Source: an uncultured Clostridia bacterium | GTDB lineage: Bacteria > Bacillota_A > Clostridia > Christensenellales > Aristaeellaceae | Direction: 5' to 3' | Length of the DNA stretch: 11,716 nucleotides | Assembly (NCBI GenBank): GCA_945871545.1 | Contig: CAMBWJ010000027.1 | Coordinates: 1-11,716, forward strand | Shown here: positions 1 through 5,059 of the stretch, one piece after another | Layout of the letters: each line of letters starts with the position of its first letter | Numbering within the stretch: position 1 is the first letter of the stretch | Program-made: the position numbers and the translations under genes | The notes under the pieces: generated by a model | The model's database searches: none | Seen by the model: only the letters and a program-made list of their open reading frames with translations | What the model was told of the DNA's origin: nothing

Positions 1-51
1 TATCCGGCAATAGCGCTCCACGATTCCGCAATGGAACCGTGACAGTCGCAT
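1..51 (-). CDS. possible start of an unidentified gene, cut by the left edge
   Basis: Only about 17 codons are visible, so the product cannot be recognised. The call rests on position. A good leftward promoter lies at 213-240, and the ATG at 51-49 is preceded by GGAG with a 7-base spacer, the best ribosome binding site in the region. The frame stays open to position 1 and would begin MRLSRFHCGIV. The same frame is open further upstream, with a possible TTG start at 168 behind a GAGG. A second frame also offers an ATG at 64-62 (MEKIHATVTV), but it has a poor ribosome binding site. A rightward gene ending in this stretch is not excluded, because two plus-strand frames close at 42 and 53. The gene is therefore tentative. 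Confidence 0.3.
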   Translation of the reverse strand, partial: MRLSRFHCGIVERYCRI

Positions 52-75
52 GAATCTTCTCCATGCGCCCAACGC

Positions 76-102
76 AGGCCCCTTCAAGCGGGCCTTTGTT
101 TC
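76..102 (+). terminator. hairpin with T-rich tail, possible rightward terminator
   Basis: AGGCCC (76-81) pairs perfectly with GGGCCT (90-95) around an 8-base loop. On the plus strand the stem is followed by TTTGTTT, a weak intrinsic-terminator pattern. It could end a rightward gene entering from the left edge. Read on the minus strand, the same hairpin lacks a T tail and would be part of the leader of the leftward transcript. Which reading is right cannot be decided here. Confidence 0.25.
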
Positions 103-212
103 GGCGGCGTCCCCTTTGACGCGGCTTCCCCGCTGCTTGAACAGCTCTGCCGCGCGACTCTTGAACAACCGCGCCTCAATTGCAACGGGTTCGTTGTCCG
201 AACCTTGTATGT

Positions 213-240
213 ATCATATCACCGAATCTGCATTTGTCAA
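213..240 (-). promoter_or_regulatory. leftward sigma-A-type promoter
   Basis: On the minus strand a perfect TTGACA (240-235) is separated by 16 bases from TATGAT (218-213), one mismatch from the consensus -10. It lies just after the PHP gene stop and points at the left edge, so the gene beyond the edge probably has its own transcription start near position 205. About 150 bases of hairpin-rich sequence separate this start from the best start codon at 51. Confidence 0.6.
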
Positions 241-275
241 GCGTCCAACCTGCATTTTTACAGGAACTCAACAGA

Positions 276-1145
276 TTACAGTCGCATCGGCGACAGCCAC
301 GCGCGACGGCCCTCACTGTCCTCGATCTCGCAGCGGATGAAGGTCTCGCCCGGCTGGAGCCGATAGACGTTCTCCACCATGCCCTCGCCCGTGCGGCAGC
401 GGCCCTCCACATACACCAGATTCGAGACGAAGGTGCAGCGCCGTACCGGGGAGGTGCTCACGATCAGCTCGCGCTCCGTCAGCTCCGCGTCGATGAACTG
501 CGGGCCCTGGCTTGCGTAGAAGGAGCCGCGCTTCAGCGCCGCGATCACACCCTCGCTCGTCAGTTCGTCCGCCTGCAGCATGGTGTAGGACATGAGCTGC
601 TCGCCGGTGTAGAAGTGGCAGTCGTCCGCCGCGACCTGGGGAATGCAGCAGCCCGCCGTCGCCACCAGATCCAGCACCGCGCCGGAGTCGGCCCGGGGTG
701 CGTTCCAGGGCGCGCCGGAGAAGCTGTTGTAGACCTCCACAGCGCACACGCCCCGCACGCTTTTGATCATCTCCGGCGTGTTCAGCGACCAAGCCGGATG
801 GCAGAGGATCGCCGCGCCGCCACGCGCGTTGATGCGCCCGATCACCTCCGGGTGGTCCATGTCATGGGTGAAGCCCCGGGCGGCGTCCGCATCCGGGAAC
901 ACGCCCACGATGTGCAGCACCTGCTCCGGGAAGTTGAAGTCGTATTCCGCGCCGGTGAGCACCAGCATGCCCTCGAACTCCTGGGTCGGGCCAGGCGTCC
1001 AGTGGTCGCTGAGCACCAGGAAATCGTAGCCCGCATCCCGGAACATGCGCATCACATTTTCCGGCGACTGCGTGCCGTCGCTGCGGGTGGTGTGCGCGTG
1101 GGTGTTGCCCTTGTAGTAGCGCTTGCTTGCATCGATCAGCTTCAT
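276..1145 (-). CDS. PHP-domain metal-dependent phosphoesterase
   Basis: This 289-residue protein is of the PHP (polymerase and histidinol phosphatase) superfamily, which hydrolyses phosphoesters using two or three bound metal ions. Metal ligands in the expected order are visible: HAH at 16-18, D23, SDH with H48, E67, H78, CHP with H116, E137, and DDCH with D175 and H177. No core ligand looks missing. There is no signal peptide, so it should be cytosolic. Residues from about 215 to the end form a beta-rich tail seen in other stand-alone PHP proteins. Its ATG overlaps the stop of the upstream methyltransferase (ATGA), and a purine-rich AAGAGGAAGAG sequence lies in front, so the two are probably translationally coupled. 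The substrate is unknown; nucleotide 3',5'-bisphosphates and RNA ends are known substrates of some relatives. It is not the polymerase-linked or HisK form. Confidence 0.88.
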   Translation of the reverse strand: MKLIDASKRYYKGNTHAHTTRSDGTQSPENVMRMFRDAGYDFLVLSDHWTPGPTQEFEGMLVLTGAEYDFNFPEQVLHIVGVFPDADAARGFTHDMDHPEVIGRINARGGAAILCHPAWSLNTPEMIKSVRGVCAVEVYNSFSGAPWNAPRADSGAVLDLVATAGCCIPQVAADDCHFYTGEQLMSYTMLQADELTSEGVIAALKRGSFYASQGPQFIDAELTERELIVSTSPVRRCTFVSNLVYVEGRCRTGEGMVENVYRLQPGETFIRCEIEDSEGRRAWLSPMRL

Positions 1146-1729
1146 GCTCTCTTCCTCTTTCTGTTCTTCTTGATGGCGATCATCAGCGGCGGGTCGCCGC
1201 TCTGGTTCAGGTAGGCGCGCAGCATCACGTCATAGCTGCGCTCATCCAGCTCCCGCGCCCAGGCAAGCAGCGCGTCGCGCTCCCGCGCGCCCTCGTCGTG
1301 TCCGGGATAGACGCACACGGTCATCACGCCGTCCTCCTTTAAGACATCCAGCGCCGCATTGACGGCTTCAAGCGTGGTCTCCGTCTGTGTGGTCACGCCG
1401 TGGGCCGCGCCCGGAAGCCAGCCCAGGTTGAACATCACCGCGTCGGCGCTCTCCGGCGGGACGTAGGAAATCATGTTCTGGTGGCCGTCCAGGATGAGCG
1501 TCGCGCGCGCCTCCACGCCGGCCTCCTGAAGCCGTGCACGACTGCGCTCCACCGCCTCCTGCTGCACGTCGAAGCCGTACACCCTGCCCGTCTCCCCCAC
1601 CAGGCCGCACAGCCACAGCGCGTCGTGACCGTTGCCCAGGGTGGCGTCCACCGCCGCTGCGCCGGGGTACAGTGCCCGCTCGATCAGCTCCGCCGCCCAG
1701 AAGCGCGCGGATCGAAAATCATTCGCCAC
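1142..1729 (-). CDS. YtqB-like class I SAM-dependent methyltransferase
   Basis: This protein of about 195 residues belongs to the putative rRNA methylase family that includes Bacillus YtqB. The glycine-rich SAM motif DATLGNGHD lies about 27 residues from the start, followed by the acidic motif FDVQ. Family signatures NLGWLPG, TQTET and YPGHDEG follow, and the tail YLNQSGDPP is typical. It is cytosolic. The RNA target of the family is not firmly settled in my knowledge, so only methyltransferase activity is claimed. The GTG at 1729 was chosen because GGAGGG lies 6 bases upstream and the length then matches relatives. ATG at 1735 sits directly against that motif, while ATG at 1750 and TTG at 1762 would add 7 to 11 unusual residues. 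It follows the MFS gene and overlaps the PHP gene by ATGA. Confidence 0.85.
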   Translation of the reverse strand: MANDFRSARFWAAELIERALYPGAAAVDATLGNGHDALWLCGLVGETGRVYGFDVQQEAVERSRARLQEAGVEARATLILDGHQNMISYVPPESADAVMFNLGWLPGAAHGVTTQTETTLEAVNAALDVLKEDGVMTVCVYPGHDEGARERDALLAWARELDERSYDVMLRAYLNQSGDPPLMIAIKKNRKRKRA

Positions 1730-1735
1730 TTCCAT

Positions 1736-1741
1736 CCCTCC
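1736..1741 (-). promoter_or_regulatory. ribosome binding site deciding a GTG start
   Basis: GGAGGG lies 6 bases before GTG at 1729-1727. It touches the in-frame ATG at 1735 directly, so that ATG is too close to use it. This spacing favours the GTG as the start of the YtqB-like gene. Confidence 0.5.
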
Positions 1742-1748
1742 GGAATCC

Positions 1749-1777
1749 ATTGTATCCTGCAATTACCCGCCGCGCAA
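1749..1777 (-). promoter_or_regulatory. possible weak promoter before the YtqB-like gene
   Basis: On the minus strand TTGCGC (1777-1772) is followed after 17 bases by TACAAT (1754-1749). The -10 is a good match and the -35 is poor. If used, transcription would start only a few bases before the GGAGGG binding site, giving a very short leader and excluding the ATG at 1750. Read-through from the MFS gene is the alternative. Confidence 0.28.
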
Positions 1778-1802
1778 GCTGCTTCGGGTAAAGCCGCGCC
1801 CA

Positions 1803-2960
1803 TCATCTGTGGACAGCCCTGCGGAAGAAGACTGCCAGCAGCGCCATCGCGCACAGGCTCAGAAGCGCACCCAGGCCCATCGCCATCCACAGCGCCTGCT
1901 CCGCCAGCCGCCCGAAGACCAGGTTGGTCAGCACCGCCACGCCGTCGCGCAGCAGGGCGTTGACGCTCAGTTCCGTGGCGCGGTTCTCCCCTGCGACGCG
2001 CTCGTTTTCCAGCCGCGCGTACAGCGGCGCGCCCAGCGTCCAGCACAGCTGCAGCACAACCACCGCCGCGATCGAGAGGATCAGGCTCCGGGTCAGCGCC
2101 AGTGTGACGCAGCAGACCACCGCCGTCAGGCAGCACAGCGCGCCGAAGCGCACCTCGCCCAGCCGCCGCGTACATTTCTGGGACAGTCCGCCCGCCAGAC
2201 CTGCGAGGGTCAGCAGCAGATAGGCCCCGCCAAAGGCCGCGCCCGCCATTCCGCAGGCCTCGTACTGCTTCTGTGCGAGAAACACCGTGATTGTCTGGTG
2301 CGTCTCCGCCAGCAGCGCCATGGACAGCACCAGCAGCAGTAGCCCCGGTGTGCGCAAAAGGCCCCGCAGCGCCTGACCGAAGTCCCGCACGGGATGGGTC
2401 GTCGCGCGCCTCTCCGCCGGGCGCACCTCCACGATGCCCAGCGACAAAAGCGCCGCCGCGCCGTAGCTTACGACGGTCAGCAGGCCCGCAAGGCGGTAAT
2501 CCTCCCCCACGAAGAGCGCATAGACCACCGCCGCCGCCATCAGTCCCGCCTGACCCAGGCTGTTCCAGACGCCGAAGCAGCACTGGGACTGTCCTTCATC
2601 CGCGGACAGATACAGCACGGCCTCCTCCACACCGGAGAGCCCCGCGCACACCACCGCCAGCAGCACGCGCTCGATGAGGAACATGCCGAAGCCCTCCGCG
2701 CGCCAGAACACGAGCTTCGACACGAGGTACAGCATGCAGCAGAAGATCATCGTCCTGCGGTAGCCGATGCGATCCGCTACCGCGCCCCAGGGCAGCTCCA
2801 GCATCAGTCCCAGCGCCATGGAGATGCTCTCGATCAGGGTGATCTGAAAGATCGTGATCCCCGCCGCCTCCCGGTAGAGGGTGGCGATGGGGCCGTAGAA
2901 CACCATGCCCTGCAGGAGGGCGATGGCATACATGAGGTAGACATTGCGCCGCGCCCGCAC
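1803..2960 (-). CDS. MFS family transporter
   Basis: This is an integral membrane protein of about 385 residues with roughly 12 hydrophobic segments, the usual size of a major facilitator. The loop after the second segment carries GAVADRIGYRR, a clear form of MFS motif A. The charged central loop (VEVRPAERRATTHP) divides the two six-helix halves. The substrate cannot be told; relatives with this look are usually annotated as drug or sugar efflux carriers. A longer frame runs back to an ATG at 3014, but that ATG lies inside the terminator hairpin of the preceding gene and has no ribosome binding site. GTG at 2960 has GGAGGGG 8 bases upstream and leaves a short basic N-terminus before the first helix. 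No clear promoter lies between the terminator and this start, so read-through from the VanY-like gene is possible. Confidence 0.85.
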   Translation of the reverse strand: MRARRNVYLMYAIALLQGMVFYGPIATLYREAAGITIFQITLIESISMALGLMLELPWGAVADRIGYRRTMIFCCMLYLVSKLVFWRAEGFGMFLIERVLLAVVCAGLSGVEEAVLYLSADEGQSQCCFGVWNSLGQAGLMAAAVVYALFVGEDYRLAGLLTVVSYGAAALLSLGIVEVRPAERRATTHPVRDFGQALRGLLRTPGLLLLVLSMALLAETHQTITVFLAQKQYEACGMAGAAFGGAYLLLTLAGLAGGLSQKCTRRLGEVRFGALCCLTAVVCCVTLALTRSLILSIAAVVVLQLCWTLGAPLYARLENERVAGENRATELSVNALLRDGVAVLTNLVFGRLAEQALWMAMGLGALLSLCAMALLAVFFRRAVHR

Positions 2961-2968
2961 GCTTCGCA

Positions 2969-2975
2969 CCCCTCC
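2969..2975 (-). promoter_or_regulatory. ribosome binding site deciding a GTG start
   Basis: GGAGGGG sits 8 bases before the GTG at 2960-2958. The in-frame ATGs at 2984 and 3014 have no comparable site, so this favours the shorter MFS protein. Confidence 0.5.
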
Positions 2976-2992
2976 ATTCTTCATTTGCGCAG

Positions 2993-3022
2993 AAAACCGC
3001 CGGAGTGCTTGCATTCCGACGG
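2993..3022 (-). terminator. intrinsic terminator after the VanY-like gene
   Basis: On the minus strand CCGTCGGA (3022-3015) pairs with TCCGGCGG (3004-2997) over 8 pairs including one G-T, followed by TTTT then CTGC. The loop can pair further (TG with CA). The stem is good but the T tract is only four bases, so termination may be partial, which would let transcription reach the MFS gene. Confidence 0.55.
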
Positions 3023-3036
3023 CGATCGTCCCGGCC

Positions 3037-3684
3037 TCAGCTCAGGCCGTAAAACTGCTGCATGTACTCCTCCAGGCAGAGGTTGTTTTCCATGATGTAG
3101 GTGGCCGCCTCCACGCCCACGTAGCGGAAGTGCCATGGCTCGTTGGCGATGCCGGTGATGTCGCTCTTTTCCTCGGAGTAGCGCCAGATGAAGCCGTACT
3201 CCGCGCAATGCTCCTTCAGCCACGACCACACCCGGTCCTTGCTGCACTTCTCACTGTTGGCGGTGCCCACGTCGATGGCCAGGCCCAGCTGATGCTCGCT
3301 GTATCCCGGATAGGCGGCCCACTTGAGCGCCTCGACCTGCGCGTCCTCGTGGGAGTAGCCCTGCTCCTTGAACTTCCGGTACTTCTTCACCAGCATGTTC
3401 TTCTGGTCGTCGTAGGTGCGGTAGGAGGAGATCACCAGCGGCGTGCGCCCGGCCTTGCGGCATGCGTCGAACATCGCCTGCAGCTCCGGATAGATGCGGC
3501 TGTCCACCCGCTGTCCGTTGCGCAGCTCGGTGAACTCCGGCACCACCCAGTCCTCCGGCACGGCGTGGGTGCTGTTGACCAGCGTCAGGTTCCAGGGAAT
3601 CTGCTCCGCCAACGCGCCCAGCGACGAGGTCAGTATACAAATCAGCGCCAGCAGCGCCGCAAGCTTCTTCAAACTGTGTGTCAT
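3037..3684 (-). CDS. VanY-family D-alanyl-D-alanine carboxypeptidase, secreted
   Basis: This 215-residue protein is of the VanY/peptidase M15B family, zinc enzymes that trim the terminal D-Ala from peptidoglycan stem peptides. A signal peptide is clear: a basic start (SLKKL), a hydrophobic stretch, and a likely ALA-EQ cleavage near residue 26. The zinc motif SEHQLGLAID gives H131 and D138, and NEPWHF gives the catalytic E182 and ligand H185. ISSYRTYDDQ near 85-94 is also typical. All catalytic residues are present, so it should be active outside the membrane. ATG at 3684 is chosen because AAGGAG lies 9 bases upstream; the GTG two codons earlier is too close to that site. It has its own promoter and terminator and no vancomycin-resistance genes beside it, so ordinary wall maturation is more likely than resistance. 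Confidence 0.93.
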   Translation of the reverse strand: MTHSLKKLAALLALICILTSSLGALAEQIPWNLTLVNSTHAVPEDWVVPEFTELRNGQRVDSRIYPELQAMFDACRKAGRTPLVISSYRTYDDQKNMLVKKYRKFKEQGYSHEDAQVEALKWAAYPGYSEHQLGLAIDVGTANSEKCSKDRVWSWLKEHCAEYGFIWRYSEEKSDITGIANEPWHFRYVGVEAATYIMENNLCLEEYMQQFYGLS

Positions 3685-3722
3685 GGTCACTTTCTCCTTG
3701 TGTGCACATCAAACCATGATCT

Positions 3723-3751
3723 ATTATAGTGCCTTTTTCGCAGAAAGGCAA
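3723..3751 (-). promoter_or_regulatory. promoter of the VanY-like gene
   Basis: On the minus strand TTGCCT (3751-3746), a 17-base spacer, and a perfect TATAAT (3728-3723) lie about 40 bases before the start codon. The terminator of the RbsD-like gene ends just upstream, so the VanY-like gene is an independent transcription unit. Confidence 0.75.
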
Positions 3752-3774
3752 CGGTTTCTTCGACGGCGAACATG

Positions 3775-3805
3775 AAAAAAGCGGAGAGAGGCGTGCTCTC
3801 CCCGC
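3775..3805 (-). terminator. strong intrinsic terminator after the RbsD-like gene
   Basis: On the minus strand GCGGGGAGAG (3805-3796) pairs with CTCTCTCCGC (3790-3781) over ten pairs, one of them G-T, around a 5-base loop. Six T residues follow (3780-3775). This is a textbook intrinsic terminator 15 bases after the stop codon. Confidence 0.88.
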
Positions 3806-3819
3806 ATCCATTTCCTGCG

Positions 3820-4242
3820 TCAGATGACGTAATCGCGATTGAACTTCTCCACGCCGGAGGCGGAATAGAGGTAGATGTTGGAGTACGGCTTCAGCTCGCC
3901 CGTGCGGATGATGAACTTCGCGCCGCTGGCCATCGGCAGAAACTCCGTCTGCGGAATCACGTTGAATTTGTGCGCCTTAAACAGGCCCAGGATGTAGCCG
4001 AACGTCTCGGGATTGTGCTCCAACATCTCCTGCGCGATGGTGACTTCATCAAAGATCGCCTCGGAGAGCAGCAGGTTCAGGCAATCGACGAAGGACGGAA
4101 TGCCCGCGCACATGGCGAGATCCACATACTCCACGCCCTTCGGGATCGGAAAGCCCGCGTCGCAGATCATGACGCAATCCGTATGTCCCAGCCCGGCCAC
4201 CAGTCCGGCCAGCTGTTTGTTGAGAATACCCCTCTTTTTCAT
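3820..4242 (-). CDS. RbsD/FucU-family protein, RbsD-like (D-ribose pyranase type)
   Basis: This 140-residue cytosolic protein matches the RbsD side of the RbsD/FucU family, which interconverts pyranose and furanose forms of sugars such as ribose. The N-terminus MKKRGILN, LGHTD with H20, CDAGFPIP with D28, and RTGELKPYSN with Y120 and N122 follow the family closely. The position that is His98 in Bacillus subtilis RbsD (motif SHEEF, recalled from memory) is Gln98 here (PQTEF), and the C-terminus runs about ten residues longer (EKFNRDYVI). No ribokinase or ribose transporter is nearby, so the substrate may differ or activity may be lowered. GAGGTG stands before the ATG, and the gene has its own promoter and terminator. 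Family assignment is secure; the reaction is inferred. Confidence 0.9.
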   Translation of the reverse strand: MKKRGILNKQLAGLVAGLGHTDCVMICDAGFPIPKGVEYVDLAMCAGIPSFVDCLNLLLSEAIFDEVTIAQEMLEHNPETFGYILGLFKAHKFNVIPQTEFLPMASGAKFIIRTGELKPYSNIYLYSASGVEKFNRDYVI

Positions 4243-4278
4243 AATGCACCTCGATTGATCCAGATTTTACCTGACCCG

Positions 4279-4307
4279 ATTATAGCACCCGCAGTTTCCA
4301 CCGTCAA
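4279..4307 (-). promoter_or_regulatory. strong promoter of the RbsD-like gene
   Basis: On the minus strand TTGACG (4307-4302), a 17-base spacer, and TATAAT (4284-4279) form a near-consensus sigma-A promoter. The -35 box includes the TGA stop codon of the upstream methyltransferase, so the promoter sits at the very end of that gene. I see no terminator between the two genes, so read-through could add to its expression. Confidence 0.8.
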
Positions 4308-5059
4308 TCGCAGTTCGCTTCCTCCCCGTAGACCGCCCGCAGCTGTGCGCTGGGCTGGCCGTCCGCGTCGTAGAGCAGCAGCGGTTCGAGCCATTTGAGC
4401 CCGCTGGCCGCGCCCTTCACCGCCTCGATCAGCACCACGCGCGGCGGCTTGTCCGCCCGGGCGTGCACCGTCTGCATGCGCTTGGGCTCCAGCCCCGCAC
4501 CGTGCAGCGCGTGCATCAGCTCGAAGGCACGCCGTGCCGGAAACACCGCGCAGAAGCGCCCGCCGTACTTCAAGAGGCGGCTTGCGGACTCCGAAAGCTC
4601 TTGAAGCGTCAGACCCTCCGCCTGCCGTGCGATGCGCTCCTGCGCCGTCGCGCTGGGAAAGCCGCTGCCCGCAGCCTCGTAGGGCGGGTTGCACACGATC
4701 AGCGAATATCCGCCGATCCCCAGCAGCGCGGGAGCCTGACGCAGATCGGCGCAGTGAATGCGCACGCGATCCTGCACGCCGTTGAGCGCCACGCTGCGCC
4801 GGGCCATGTCGGCCATCTCCGCCTGGAGCTCCACGCCGTCCACGCAGCAGTCCGGGCGGTGCGCTGCCAGCAGCAGCGAAATCGCGCCGTTGCCGCAGCC
4901 CAGATCGGCGATGCGCTCCCGCCGCTTCGGCGCGCAGAAGCGGGCAAGCAGCACCGAATCCGTGCCCAGGCAGAAGGTTCCCGGCCGCTGGATCAGGCGG
5001 AAGCCGCCGGTTTGCAGATCGTCCAGGCGCTCACCCGGTTTCAGCTCCACTTCCGTCAT
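4304..5059 (-). CDS. TrmN6/YabB-like tRNA adenine N6-methyltransferase
   Basis: This 251-residue protein resembles the YfiC/TrmN6 family, whose E. coli member methylates A37 of tRNA-Val; Bacillus YabB is the Firmicutes relative. The N-terminus has the typical ERLDDL and the stretch GTDSVLLARF. SAM motif I DLGCGNG is at 52-58, and the catalytic CNPPY motif at 123-127 marks N6-adenine methylation. The tail GLKWLEPLLLYDADG is also family-like. A longer frame to 5209 exists, but ATG at 5059 overlaps the upstream stop as ATGA and starts right at the conserved N-terminus. It is the last gene of the SpoIID-like operon by position, an odd place for a housekeeping RNA enzyme; in Bacillus yabB sits elsewhere beside other RNA-modification genes. 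The exact tRNA is not provable from sequence. Confidence 0.85.
   Translation of the reverse strand: MTEVELKPGERLDDLQTGGFRLIQRPGTFCLGTDSVLLARFCAPKRRERIADLGCGNGAISLLLAAHRPDCCVDGVELQAEMADMARRSVALNGVQDRVRIHCADLRQAPALLGIGGYSLIVCNPPYEAAGSGFPSATAQERIARQAEGLTLQELSESASRLLKYGGRFCAVFPARRAFELMHALHGAGLEPKRMQTVHARADKPPRVVLIEAVKGAASGLKWLEPLLLYDADGQPSAQLRAVYGEEANCD

Noticed and set aside
241..275. Terminator after the PHP gene
   Set aside because: A short CCTGTA/TGCAGG hairpin is present but has no following T tract.
180..1214. Long plus-strand open frame of 344 residues
   Set aside because: It lies opposite the PHP gene, is His/Arg/Val-rich in the way of antisense frames in GC-rich DNA, and shows no domain or ribosome binding site.
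1632..2342. Plus-strand open frame of 236 residues opposite the MFS gene
   Set aside because: Rich in Gln, Arg and His with no family features; the minus strand carries a clear membrane transporter.
3037..3684. Vancomycin-resistance role for the VanY-like gene
   Set aside because: No vanHAX, vanRS or vanZ-type genes are beside it; stand-alone VanY-family enzymes are common in wall metabolism.
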